Below, one piece after another: positions 36,941 through 48,970 of a DNA stretch of 64,000 nt. Under the pieces are notes generated by a model. It ran no database searches and had not been told where the DNA came from. It was given only the letters and a program-made list of their open reading frames with translations. The stretch is from Amyloporia xantha. Taxonomy: Eukaryota; Basidiomycota; Agaricomycetes; Polyporales; Adustoporiaceae. Every line of letters begins with the position of its first letter. The first letter of the stretch is position 1. Where the stretch lies: contig JAYKKR010000031.1 of the NCBI GenBank assembly GCA_036971615.1, positions 310,001 through 374,000 on the forward strand, written 5' to 3'. Position numbers and translations under genes: made by a program.

Positions 36941-39900
36941 ATGAGCTCGGGTCCTCTCCGTGATCGCTTCCAGTCCAACTCGCCAGATCCGGACAATGGA
37001 TGGCTGCCTCGCCCAACCACGCCCCTTCGAATCGCCAAGCGAGACTCGCCCCAGTCCGGCAACGGCACCCAGCTCGCGCGGAGACAATCCTCTAGCTACA
37101 ACCATCTAAAGCACAATCATCTCGTTTCAAAGTCTCCTTTTCGATCTCAGATTCCCACTGCCGCCAAGCCCTCTGTCCTTTCGCCCTCCCCGCGCAGAGT
37201 CAGCGGCGAGAAGAGACCCCGTCCCCCGTCCATGGCCGCACAAGCCGAGAACGAACATCCTCTCGGCTTCAAGCGTCGCCAGTCCAAGGGCTTCCAGGGC
37301 TTGCTGCAGAAGGAGCCCGTCACAAAGAGCCCCTTCAAGCTGCCCCAGGACGTCGCGGACTCGGACGACTTGCCGCCGCCTCTGCCCCCTAAATTCGTGC
37401 GAGTTCCTCCTCCTTCCGCCTCTCCGGGCCGTTCCTCTCTTGTCTCAAAGCGTCTCCATGGTCCCCGTGGTAACGGCTCCTTGAACGGCCGTCGCCACCG
37501 CAGAAAGACCGTTACTTTTGACGAACGGTGCGATGTTGTTGAATTTGATGTGGAGGAGGATGAAATAGATGAAGATCCGTTTGACTCTGACGAAGACGAA
37601 GGTGATGAGCAAGAGCATCCTGACGATGCTCCGGAGCAGCCACAAACTCACGACGAGAGCTTCGACAGTGCGCAGGTAGGCAACGACAGTATTACGGGTC
37701 TCGTAGAATCTTTACTCCATGATGCCGAACCAAAGACTCCTCCCCACAATGTTCGCACGCTTCCATCTGATAGCGAAACGGAAGATAGCGTGTCCTATGG
37801 ACAGATTCACCGTACCGATAGTTCGGACACCAGCCATTGTCAGGAAACAGAAACCCTTGTTCCCAATTTTGATCTGTCCGCCGCATCATTTTCTACTCCG
37901 CCGCATTCACGATCAGCCACACCAGTCATGGCCCTTTCTCCCGGCTCCCGCATTCCTTTAGGGAGGTCTACTCACTCCGAACGCGTCCAAGCCCACAAAC
38001 AGCAGGATGCAGTGCTCGAACACGACGAGGATGTTGGTATGTTACCCCCGTCCCCCTCGCCCGCCAAGCGAGTCGGTACGCTGTCCGGCGTTCATGCTAA
38101 CCGCGAAAGCCTCATTCCGAAATTCGAGCTGGGTGTCCCTGCAGCCGAGCGCAGTGGAGACTGTGAGTGTTTTCTGTAGATAGTGCACGGCCACCTAGCT
38201 CATGGCCCTTCAGTAGACCTTAAAGAGGACCCTTTTGTTCTGCCGCGTATCAAAGACGAACCCATTCCTCCGGAACTATCGTTCATGTCTAACGACTCGG
38301 CGCCAGACGACCACATGGATCCAGTTAATCTCTCCATTGGAAACTCCGAGATTTCACTGGACGGCCTCGTCCACAGTGGAGAACTGCAGGGCCCATCTCC
38401 AATCACCGGGAGAAGGACGGCCTCTCCTCTCCTGGATGCAGCCCCTTCTCGCGCCACACCGGACCCACATAACATTTCGAAGCATGAAGGGGACTCGTCA
38501 CAACCGTCCACGCCCCTTGATCGCAGCTCGTCCTCCACAGCATCTACTACCTCTGGCTTCCGTTTCACGTCTCCTAACATACCTCCGCGCAGTAGTTCAC
38601 CGCGCTCAGCTCTTATGGACGACGTCGCCATGCCTAGGGCGATCCGGCCTTTCGCCTCACCTGGTCCTGGACGGACGGGTTCGCCTCTGCGTCATTCGGT
38701 CAGCTCAGACGACATCTCGCACTGGAACGATCCGGACGGAGAAAGTGGCGCAGAGGAAGAAGGCAAGAAATCTCCGGAGCCTTCGCAAACAGGGACAGCG
38801 CTTGCAGACGCAGTGGGAAGCCTTACGAAGCGCGGCATTGTCGATCCGGTTGAACGCTCCTTCGACGACGGTCGGACGGAGGGCGACCGCGGCAGTGTCC
38901 CGCCCCCCATGAGCAGACACACCAACGCGACCCACGACGGCGTTCTCGCCATCGACCCGGAGCCGCAGCCTATTGATCCTCCGCGTCCGTCGTTGCTTAC
39001 TCGCGCTAACACTGAGGAAGGCCACCACAAACACTCGTTTGAGGGCCTCCATCTCGATTTCGAGGATGGCTTCACCATGGGCGGCCGGGACTTGCTCATG
39101 AACGCGGACATATCGGGTAGCAAGGGAGACGTCCGTTTGGAAGACGTGAGTGCTCTTGACCGGCTCATGGAAAATGTCGCAAGTGGAGCCGCAGGTCAAC
39201 GGCAGAATGCCCAAGCCCACCCCAAAGGGCCATTGGAGCCCAGATATGAGGTCGACGTGAAGGAGGCAGAACTGGGCGATGTCGGGATCTTCACCCGGCC
39301 GATGCGCCACCGCTCAGAGTCCGAACCTGTCGCGATGGACCCCGAGTTTCAGCGTGCGGCAAGTGAATCCTCGATCGCCCCTCCCCCTCCCCCCAAGGAT
39401 GCTATCCGCGCGCGAGACGAACTTATTATATCGAAGAAACGGCAGGCGCGGCGGAAGGAGGAACAGGCATCGTTGGGCTACTCTACACCCAGCCAGGTGC
39501 AGATGCTCAATGCAGGCCGACCGACTCGCAGGAGAAGTATGAGCACTGGAGACGCTGAGGATTTGCTCGCTCGGCAACCTGGGGCCGCTCATAGACGGGG
39601 TGCCGCACTGCGTAGTGGTGGCTTGCTGGATGTCCTTCCGCCGGACGATGGGAATGGTCCACTAGCGGATAGCATTGATCGCGAGCTGAAGAAGTTGGAA
39701 GGCCCAAGCAAGAGTGTATGTATTTCCTATGACCTGAGGTGCTACCCCAGTATTGATTTTTCCTATTAGAACTACCATGTCCGGGAACACCAGGAGACGA
39801 TATACGCAAGCTCTGAAACGGTCTCCCACGTCGGTAGCGCAGGCGATGTCGACGGTGGAAAAGCATGGAGGACTGTCAAGAGACCTTCAGACATGGTCAG

Positions 39901-41377
39901 ATCGTTTCTTGTCTAACCGTCCTGATGGACCTGACGAATTTCCCCATAGAACGAGTACGCAAAGCAGCTGAGGGAGCTGCGAGCGCAAGAGAAGTCGGGC
40001 AAGGCGCATGGGAAGGTCTTCGTCAGAGGTAAGGCTCACGACTGTATCTACCCGACATATCGGTGACATCGTTACGTGTAGTGATTGGCGTGAAGAACCT
40101 CAATGTTCCAATGCCTCAGCAGCCGACCATCATGACTTGCACTCTGAACAACGGGATCCATTTCGTCACGACCCCTGAGTGCCGCCTTGAGAAGGAGTGT
40201 CGTATCGATCAAGAATTTGAGTTGTGAGTACTCTGTCAATGCTCAGTGCCTCCAATTTTGTTAACTATTTTGCACCGTCAGGATTGAGCACAGCAAACTC
40301 GAGTTCACGCTCACCATCAAAGTCCGTCGCGATGCGCACATCGTGGCTCAGTTCAAAGCGAACAATCCTCCTCCGCCGCCGCCGCCTCCTCCGCTTATCA
40401 TCCAGCATGCGCCACCACCCCCTTCCAAAGGTGGTGGCATGCGCAACTTCTTCCGCGGTTCTTCGCCTAAGAAGGCTGCCAGAGTCTTACCTCCACCGCA
40501 ACCAGTCCCTGCGCCTGCACCACCAGTTCATCGAATATCAGAAAACCTTGCGCGATATTTGAAGCAGGATGGCACTCTTGCCCGGGCGTTCATCTCTTTC
40601 AGAGATATTGCGCTGCGCTGTGATACGAAACTGTTCGAAATAAGCTACCCCCTCATCGGCCAGAGATTGGAGTCGACTTCGTCATCCAAGGCGATGCAAG
40701 TAGGGGAGATAGTGCTTCAGATATTTCGGTTGCCTCCTCTGCCTGGCATTCCACCCGATCAGCTGCCGCAAAGTCTGGAGGAGTGCCATCGTGGTCTGCG
40801 GCATACGAATTGGCATAAGGTTACCTATCTCGAGGGAACTCTCACTCAGAACGGCGGCGATTGCAAGGTATGTGATTTTGTTCGTCCTAGACGGAAATCT
40901 GACAGCATAGAATTTTTAGTCGTGGCGGCGTCGGCATCTGAGGTTGATGGGCTCCAACCTCGTTGCGTATAATGATGTCACCAAGCGGGCAACAGCCACT
41001 ATCGACCTCAAGAAAGCGATTTCCGTGGAAGACAATCAGCGCCCTCGTGCAGCTCTGCTCACTCCTGCTTCGGGAGTCAGCTCGCGCGATCGCTACGTGG
41101 ATGAGTTCGATGGCCCGTATGGTGCAGAGCGGTCATTCCGATTAGTTTTTACGAATAAACAAGAGATCATGTTTTTTGCTGATACTGATGAAGAGAAAGC
41201 GAAGTGGTAAGTAATACCACTCTGTCGCCAAAATGACAGAAGTTGACACAATTTGCTCAAAGGTTGGAAGTACTTCGAGCTCTTGTGGGGCGAATACCCC
41301 CAAACCCACTCTGGGCCGAGCTTATCTGGCAGCGACAACAGCAAACCATGAAACAGGCCGAATATGTCCTCCGCTAG
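36941..41377 (+). CDS. Bud4/anillin-like protein with C-terminal PH domain
   Basis: Proteins of this type (yeast Bud4, fission yeast Mid2, anillins) organise septins at the division or branching site. The ATG at 36941 (MSSGPLRDRF) was chosen because the upstream part of the frame overlaps the promoter and does not look conserved. The first 900 or so residues are disordered, Ser/Pro-rich, with an acidic run (EEDEIDEDPFDSDEDEGDE). The anillin homology region begins around 40080 (RVIGVKNLNVPMPQ) and contains a Pro-run (NPPPPPPPPP) insert. The PH domain follows (WRRRHLRLMGSNLVAY to DEEKAKWLEVLRAL), ending at TAG 41377. Several introns of about 50-60 nt are visible (for example about 38164-38214). 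Confidence 0.85.
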
Positions 41378-42918
41378 CCACTACATAGCCCATCGTCGAT
41401 CACTAGAGCCGCCATAGGGCGGGCACTCGGTGTTGCAGTTCTGTTTGTTTTGAAGTCTTGTTTTTTTGTATTCTTTATTGTCTTCGTTCTCAAGCCGTGT
41501 CGCGTCCGTAGGAGTATGTCCAAGATTATGTGATATATGCTGTGAAAATGCATGCCTTCTCCCAGATGTTTATCTACCACTGTCGCGCTGTTTGTATCCT
41601 AAACCTCCATTGGTAATCGTGTTGGTATGTCCCAATATCATTTCTGAAATCGAGCGAGACCCTCTGTGATCAGATGGATTGAAAGGGCCACGGATGTTCA
41701 GCCTCTCTGACTCGTGTAGCTCTCTGCGGACGCAAATGCCATCATGCTCCGTCTCTTAGCCACCCAAACTGGTCACAGCATCATTCAAAAATTGGTCATC
41801 GCAGTTTTCAGCGACGCATGCGTAGACATTCATCAGCATCCGTCGGGATTAATCTCTTCCCTTACGCCGTCGGGATCAACACTGGGGTCATGAGCCTGCA
41901 CCACAAAGGCAAGAACGCAAGCCAGGGCAAAGTTAAGACCAACACTGAAAGCATACACGACGACGGGCCGATTCCCGAACGGGGGTGAGCATCTTGCTAT
42001 CCGGACAACGACCATTTGCATTTAATGAGACCTAGCTGCTCGAGCTGCCATAATCGAGCAGAAGCAGGTAATGCAACACATCCCGTGCGGTAGCTTGCAG
42101 GAGTCCCTTCCCTAGCATTTCGTCAGCACTAGTAATTATGTGCTTCTAATCCTGTAGCGACTTCCATGACTGACTAGACGTTTTACCAGTTTTTTGTAAC
42201 GTTGCGAGATCATTGCCGACAAACACCTAGGGTAGGTCTTTATTTAGGCCGGTACTATTGAATCACGGACACACCCTGGCAACTGACTATCCATTTGCGT
42301 GAACATCCCCTTCGAAAATGAAAGTCTCACAAGGGGCCCGGGCTGCCAGATTGCTCGGACTGAATTGCACGGACTCGAAGAAGCTGGAAAAATTACAAAA
42401 GTATTTGTAGGTTGGATGGCCAAAATTCGACCCGGCGGCAGAGTGACAAGAGCAACCCGTCTGGCGGTATGTGGTTCCGTAAAGAGAGGTTGCCTATATC
42501 TTTTTTTCTTTTTTTGAATCAATTCACATGAGGGATCTTGGAGGATTGTCGAGGCTCTTCGATTCATCCTCTGAACTGCTGATCTGACGATCGTGGGGCC
42601 ACTCGGTCAACGACTCAACGGATCTCCAAATTAAATCTCCGCGAGGCCTCAATACCCCTACCTCTTCTTACTAAATCGTCCACACCATCTCTACTGTGTG
42701 GACGGCGTTCGTTTCGTATCGGAGAGACTTTAGGAGCAAATGATCTCCTGGCCCGGTAGTAACTAAGCTATGGGCCTGCTCTCTTCCGCACACTTACCGT
42801 CAAAGTTTGAATATCCAGAACTTTTCCCGCAAAATCTGACGAAACAGAAAGAGCAGAAACAAACATATTTCTCCATGTATATTCGTGCATAAGGCCTACT
42901 ATGTGACTGGGAGTTGCG
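41378..42918. other. Intergenic 1.5 kb, no gene identified
   Basis: It holds the 3' flanks of two convergent genes (Bud4-like and S33 peptidase). Open frames such as 42244-42567 (-) show no domain. A T-run near 42500 is unremarkable. Confidence 0.5.
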
Positions 42919-43890
42919 TCACATGGTCAGGAAAGTAGAGACAATCTTCAGGTATCTCTCCTTCTCCTCAAAGAAGGGCATATGGGAGCTGTTCGCAAAC
43001 CGGACCCACTTCGCCTTCGGTATACGCTCGAAGAGCGGGGAAACGCACACGTCCTGCGCTTCGTCGTCACCGCCGTTGATGACCAGCGTCGGCTGCGTGA
43101 TGGTGTGCAGATCATCGAGGACGGACCATGTCTTCAATTTGCCCGTGACGTCAAACGCAGAGGAGCCAACCCTGAGCGGTCCAGCAGCTCAGCCTACGAG
43201 TCGCGCATAGCGATCTGCACATGCACGTACATTGTAGCGGACACCGTCGGGTCAGCCATCTGGGCATCCTTCGCAGCGCGCAGATCTTCCGGACGGGGAT
43301 CGATCTTGCAGACGTGCCGCACGTAGAACACCTGCAAGCCGGCCTTGTACTCTGCGCTGTCCGTCGTACCCTCCCGCTGGTGCTTCTTCAGCGCCTCACG
43401 CACGTCTGCGGGTAGACCGTCAAGCAGCGCGTGCGTGCCGGCCTCCCACAGGTGCATCGCCGCTGGGGTGCCGACCAGGACGAGTCGCTTGAGCCCGGGC
43501 GGGTGCCGGGCGCAGATCCACGACGTCGCAAGCATGCCGCCCCATGAGTGTCCGACGACGTCAAAGTCGTCCGTGATGCCGAGGTGCGCAAGGAGGTTCT
43601 CGAGCTCGCTCATCCACAGCTCCACGGTGAAGAACTCCTTCGGTTTGTCGCGGAGATGGCTCGAGTGGCCGATGCCGATTTGGTCGTAGAGGACGACGGG
43701 GATGCCGTGGGAATGGCAGAGCTCTACGTGAGGGAGCATATAGTTGTGTGCGATCCCTGGGCCGCCGTGGAGCGTGACGAGAGGACGGACGCCGGGGCTC
43801 AAGTCTCCTATGACTCTGTACCATGTCTGGAACGTCTCAGTGCCAACGGTGTAGTTGGCTGTTCCGGAGGTTTCAGGAATGATATGGATG
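42919..43890 (-). CDS. Proline iminopeptidase-like alpha/beta hydrolase (peptidase family S33), 5' exon not found
   Basis: The family cleaves N-terminal proline or related amides. Readable parts: IPETSGTANYTVG near the N terminus, the oxyanion motif LHGGPG, nucleophile elbow GHSWGG, PTLVINGGDDE with the acid residue, and NSSHMPFFEE with the catalytic His, ending STFLTM at 42919. A 59-nt intron (starting 'gtacgtgcatg' after the codons for TVSAT, near 43230) restores the frame around VGSSAFDVTG. The first readable exon starts after 'cag' at 43890 and contains no ATG before conserved sequence. The start codon must therefore be in a short upstream exon I could not place, or has been lost. Confidence 0.85.
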
Positions 43891-46016
43891 CTGTCTTACG
43901 GAGAGAGTTTGGCGCGAAATATCAGAGACCCAGAACTCTGAGACAAAAGTATAAGAGAGGAAGGTCGACGTTGAGACTAAGAAAAAAGGGCTCACACAAT
44001 GATCAGAACTTGCTACTGGAGCCTTGGAATGCAAACAAATTGCAAACTAGAGTTCAATGGCTGTATCTTTCACGCAGGAAAGAGTTCGCTGTGGTCTGCA
44101 CAGATGTCGTCCACAGCCTCGAGTAATTAAGGATACTCGCAAGTGCAGTGATAGGCGAAATCATAGCCTATGCATAATTTCAAGAAGCGCCACGAATTAG
44201 ATCTTCACACAGGAGGTTCTCCCTAAGCTGGTATAACCCTGGGAACTGCGCCTCCGTGATAGGAGCCGGCTCACGATCAGTAAATAATGATCGGAGCGGA
44301 AGGGAGTCGGGCATGACCCCGATTCTATCTAAAGTTGGAGCCTGCCTATTCATACGGCTTTTCAGCTTCGTTATCCCTTGCTTATTTAAAGAATATGACA
44401 CAGTGTGGGACATAGTTGCTACGCCCGAAGTTAGGTGCGACAGGTATCATACGCGGGTTGGTCGCGGTTGCTTTTCGCACTTCAACTTCGCGCTTTTGTA
44501 TTACATAATTACCTAATTTAGTTTCAACGGTCCTGGCACCGATCTTGTTTATGCCCTCAATTCACATTTCACGTACATTTCACGGATGGTCTATGGTCCT
44601 CCTTCGTGAATGGGCTAACGAAATGGAATTCTGTGTCACCGCCACTCTCTTGCGCGACCCGGGACCGTTCCGGGGGTGTGACGGGCACCCCGGAATGGGG
44701 CTGCCGGGCCGAGCTCAAGCCGGTGGGAGCGAATACATGAGCGACTACTACAGACAAACAAAGGAAACAATGTCGGAGGGAGAGCGGATGGGAGGGGACG
44801 AAAAATAAGTACTCGAAGTCGGGAGGACTATCGAGTACGAAAGTGAGAAAAGACAAGATGGGAAATATGAGATGTGTATGTACCTATCGAGTACGATTCA
44901 CGAAAGTGAGAAAAGACAAGATGAGGGGAGACGTGATGTGGGAGCACTATATGTCCCAAGGGTACGGTGGCCACCATGGTGACGTGATAGACGCCCGTTG
45001 ACCCGTCCTTGGAGCGGGCCCGGCACCCGTTAGTATACGTCTGGTGACTGTAACAGTGCAATGCAACTGGAGAGTTCAGCGGTGGCGTGGTGATTTGGCG
45101 CTGAAGGTGGCGCGTGTGCCAAAATCAACCGCGACCAATCCGCCTACCTTAGACAGGTAGATCAAGGGAAAAGCGTACGTGAATAATTGGTTCCGACCCG
45201 AAGACGGATTCCAGAGCATCTTTCTCATTCAGGAGGGAAACACAGATTCAGAGGTACCACCTTCTGCCAGTCACGTTCATCGGAAACCTCACTATAGATG
45301 ATCACAATAGGTTCCAACCGACCGCGAGACCCGTGCACCCACCTCTAGTCCCGATCACATGTAAGAACTCGACTCCATGTTCAGGAGTGGATTCGAATCA
45401 TCGTTATGCTTATGCTTTAATTAGCAGCGCGGATTAGCCCAAGTAGATACCAGTGGCCCTACATGTGATGACGGAGAGGTTCGGCCAGATGGCCACTGGT
45501 GTAGACACTAGGCCGCCGAAGCCAGCGAGGGAACGCCAGGTGAAGGAACACGATTGAGCGGCTCGGGCTCGGAGCCCATTGGCGCGTTGCCGTGGGCGCG
45601 GAGAACGACAAGCAAGACAGACGAGATTCGACACAGCGTGTCCATCGCAGTCTCCTCATCGGCCGGGGTATTCGGTGCAACAACAGATAACCTCATACGA
45701 AGCGCATAGTATTGCCGACTGTCCGTCATCGAGAACAGCGGCAAGGGGGGGAGGGGGGCATGTAGGTATCGCCAAAACGTCTAAAATGTACAATTACAAA
45801 TCGTCAGGTATCGTAGGGTAGCGGACGCCGCGCGCACCGTCGCGGCAGGTATCGCAGAACGCAGAGCGCAGAACGCGCGTCAAGGTAGTGTGAGTGTGAG
45901 TGTGAGTGTGAGTGTGAGTATAGGTATAGTCGTCGATAGGGTGAGGGGCAACGGGTAGCGCGATGACAGGTCGAGGGGATATCAAATGACAAAACGGGAG
46001 AGCAGGAAAAAGACGT
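43891..46016. other. Gene-poor 2.1 kb with short repeats
   Basis: No convincing gene is seen. A unit containing 'cgaaagtgagaaaagac' occurs twice at 44830-44930, about 60 bases apart. A short GTGAGT run lies at 45887-45918. The unplaced first exon of the S33 gene may lie at the left side. Confidence 0.5.
45887..45918 (+). repeat. (GTGAGT)n microsatellite, about five units
   Basis: Five perfect units of GTGAGT lie downstream of the GPI-protein gene. On the complementary strand this reads ACTCAC. Confidence 0.85.
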
Positions 46017-47050
46017 CTAAAACAGACACAGCCATGGGAGAAGGAGACCAGCGGCCAATACAGTCGATAAGGACACGCGCAACGGCCGTGCGGCAGATGT
46101 CTTTGACGTTGATGGTGCTGACGACGACACCGACGCAGACGAACTCGCCACGCGCGACGTCGCCATCCCGGTGGATGACACACTGCGCTCGAAGCTACTT
46201 GACTGCGGGGATGTGCTGCTGGCCACAGAGGCAGAGGATGCAGCCGAGTGCGTAAGCATGGTCGTGCCAGACACGGTGTTCGACGCAGGACTGGTCACGC
46301 TCGCAGGCACCGGCAAGGTAGACGTGTCGCTCGCCACGGGAGAGGCCAAGCTCCCGGACATGGACGAAAGTCTAGCAAAGACACAATATCAGCAAGGACG
46401 ACCACGTTCGACGCACGGCAGGCCTACGTGAAGTCCGCCGAGTACTCGACGTAATGAGAGCCGTTGTGGGTCGATGCAGATATCGACGTAAAGTTTATAT
46501 AGCTGTACAATCTGCCTTTCAGCGTCACGCGACGCCGCACACAAATGGATCACTTACTAGCTGCTCGAATCCGGGCCCGCGGAGGGGTCGGGCTGTTTAC
46601 ACACACCAACATGAGCGTCCGTGCACTGCCCCAAACGGACTCGCCTACCGTAAACTGCAAGGAATGGGTGCTCGCAACATTCACGGGTTCAATCTGCTGC
46701 ACAAGTACCTGCCGACGAGCCGCTTATCAGCTCCGAGCAACAGACGGCGAGAGCGGTGTACACAGCCGACACGTACCCCGTCCCTCACATACAGGCCCAC
46801 ATAGCACGCGCCGATCTCCGACAAGAGCGGCTGCTCGCCGTCGTCGAGCCACGATACCGTGCATGGCTGGCCGCCGTAGCACGTCGAGGTGGACACGGGC
46901 TGGTTGACCTACAGTGTCAATTCCGGACGGCTGCGTCAGTACGGAGCGCGATCGGCGAGGTGGGGTGCGTGCGCGACGTACGTATAGGGCTCCGTAGACG
47001 AGGTAAAAGGAGGAAAGGCCGAGGATGGAGATGAAGAGTCGGCGGGACAT
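46017..47050 (-). CDS. GPI-anchored Kre9/KNH-like, Ser/Thr-rich wall protein
   Basis: Exon 1 (47050-46982) encodes a signal peptide, MSRRLFISILGLSSFYLVYG. The next exons carry the Kre9/KNH-like (Ser-Thr-rich GPI protein) domain: VSTSTCYGGQPCTVSWLDD, ACYVGLY, QQIEPVNVASTHSLQFT, DPSAGPD and YYINFTS in correct order, each bounded by GT-AG introns. The last exon is almost entirely Ser/Thr/Ala/Val (about 46361-46090), a likely O-glycosylated stalk, and ends with a hydrophobic tail (VLAAGLLLPWLCLF) typical of a GPI-attachment signal. Such proteins sit on the plasma membrane or wall; a role in beta-glucan assembly is known only for Kre9/Knh1 themselves. Confidence 0.82.
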
Positions 47051-48970
47051 GGCTGTGGGTTAGGAAGATGCACGCTGGGATGGAAATGATGGTGGAGATG
47101 GACGATCACTGGAGGCGGTGAGCGGTAGACGACGGTGGCAAACGATCGTGATGTTAGAAGAGAAGGTAGGGTATTCGTTAACACCCTGGGATGGTCTCGC
47201 GGGCGTCGGGGCGTCGGTGAGCGTTGGAAGGAATCGTTAGGTCGTTAACTAACCACGAGCCGGCGGAATGAACGCACCAACCTGCAGGTCGTCATGAACA
47301 CGCGGTCACGTGCGCTCATGCAGCGGACGACCCGACGATTGCCCTCGTTGGGACAGATGACGTCCTCATCCGAACCGCGCGATCACTCGCCTCACGCGCA
47401 GATGGCTCTGAAAGGGTGCTCTGCGCTCTGTCCCCCGTTCGTCCTCACAGTCCACACAGTCCCCTTATCCTTCTCGATTTCTCCTGGCGGCCGTTATGCC
47501 ACCAGGCGACCGAGGCCATCTCTGCACGTCGCAAGCGAGGGCGTCAAGGGTATAGCGTACAGACTCCAAGCAGCTGCATCCCAGCCCCACGTCCAACCTC
47601 GCCCCTCTCCGCCAAAACTCCTATCCCCACTCACCGACACCATCCAACACCATCCCACCCGTCGCTTGCCCCCCTCCCCCCTGTCTATCCTCGCCAGCTC
47701 ACCCTACCTCCCACCTCTCGCCTTCTGCGCCGTTCCCTCGCACACCCAACGAGATGGGTAAAAGGAGCACGTAAGATGCGTGAAGACATCAGCAGAGACT
47801 CAAGCGGGTGCGCGGACGATGTGTGTCCGACTCCGCACATAGCCGCCGCTCGATCAACCCGACCTCTCTGCTCCCGGACAGCGCACCTTTCTGTCCCTCA
47901 CTGACTTCGCCCCTTCCCCCTCCCGCCCTGGGCCCGATATAGTGTCGCCCAGTACGATCCAGGATGCACCCCTTTCCCTCCTCCCCCGCCGCCGCCGTTC
48001 CTTTGCGAACGATAGGGTCTGGTTGCCTCCATGCCATGCGAAGACGATAGGGGGAATAAATGCCCACATCACAAGTAAGTGTACGCTCGACCAGACGCCA
48101 ATTGCTGAGATGATTGTGTGCTCCTGTCCGTGCTCCAAATTCCCTCCTCCCGGCTCCGCCGACCGACAGCCGTGATCCCCCCTATGCTGCTTACGCCCCG
48201 TCCGTCTTCGCATGGGCCCGTTGTACAAGACAACGAGAGAGCGATCTCCAGGCGTGCGCGTAGATCGGGCGACTCGGATACGCGATGCTCAGGCTTCACG
48301 CGTCTGTTAACCGCAACGTCTTCGCACACGAGGAAGCTACTCTCCCATCGCTGTGGGGGCAGCCGTCTGCATGCATGTAGCGCGATTCGAGAGACGTTGA
48401 GGCGAGCAACGAACGCCATGGCGGTGTCTCGATGCCTGTTGTGGTGGACTTTCTTATCCTCATTCTCACCGCATCGTGAGTACGGCTGACTTTCGAGGGA
48501 ACGTCGTGGTCTTGAACGACCGGCCGTATCGGTAAGACGGTTCTCGGGAGGACCCATGGGCGATGTGGAGACGGCTACAGGCGAGAGGTGATCCAGTCGT
48601 CGCGCCGTCGTGTTTTAGGACATTTAATCTTTATCGAATAAATACATGCTTCGGCCTTATGGTGCAGACAAGAGTGCCGCATTCTGTGTCACTGGTGGGT
48701 TCACACTTGAGTTGTACAATGCCCCAAGAGGCGCGAAAAAAAGGAATTATATTACTATGTTACAGTCAACAAGCATACCCAACCGAAAAACGAGAGTGTT
48801 CCAAAAAGCAAAACGAACGCACTCAGATAGAGCAAGTGACCGCAACGGCAAAAACGCCCGCCTGGTCCCACACACTACGCAATAACATACCATACCGTAC
48901 CCACACATCATGATCCCATGAGCGGTCGCAGAACGACGAAGGTTGAAGTCAAACGCCGGCCGGAACGCGT
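47051..48970. other. Intergenic 1.9 kb, no gene identified
   Basis: GC-rich sequence gives many overlapping open frames on both strands (up to 162 codons), all with odd composition and no domain. The CT-rich part at about 47540-47740 resembles promoter DNA. I see no feature I can support. Confidence 0.5.

Noticed and set aside
43548..44126. 192-codon plus-strand frame over the S33 gene
   Set aside because: It is the antisense shadow of the GC-rich S33 coding exon, which has clear motifs on the minus strand.
48069..48557. 162-codon frame (-) as a gene
   Set aside because: GC-rich overlapping frames are common here, there is no domain, and composition is Arg/Ser-heavy as in shadow frames.
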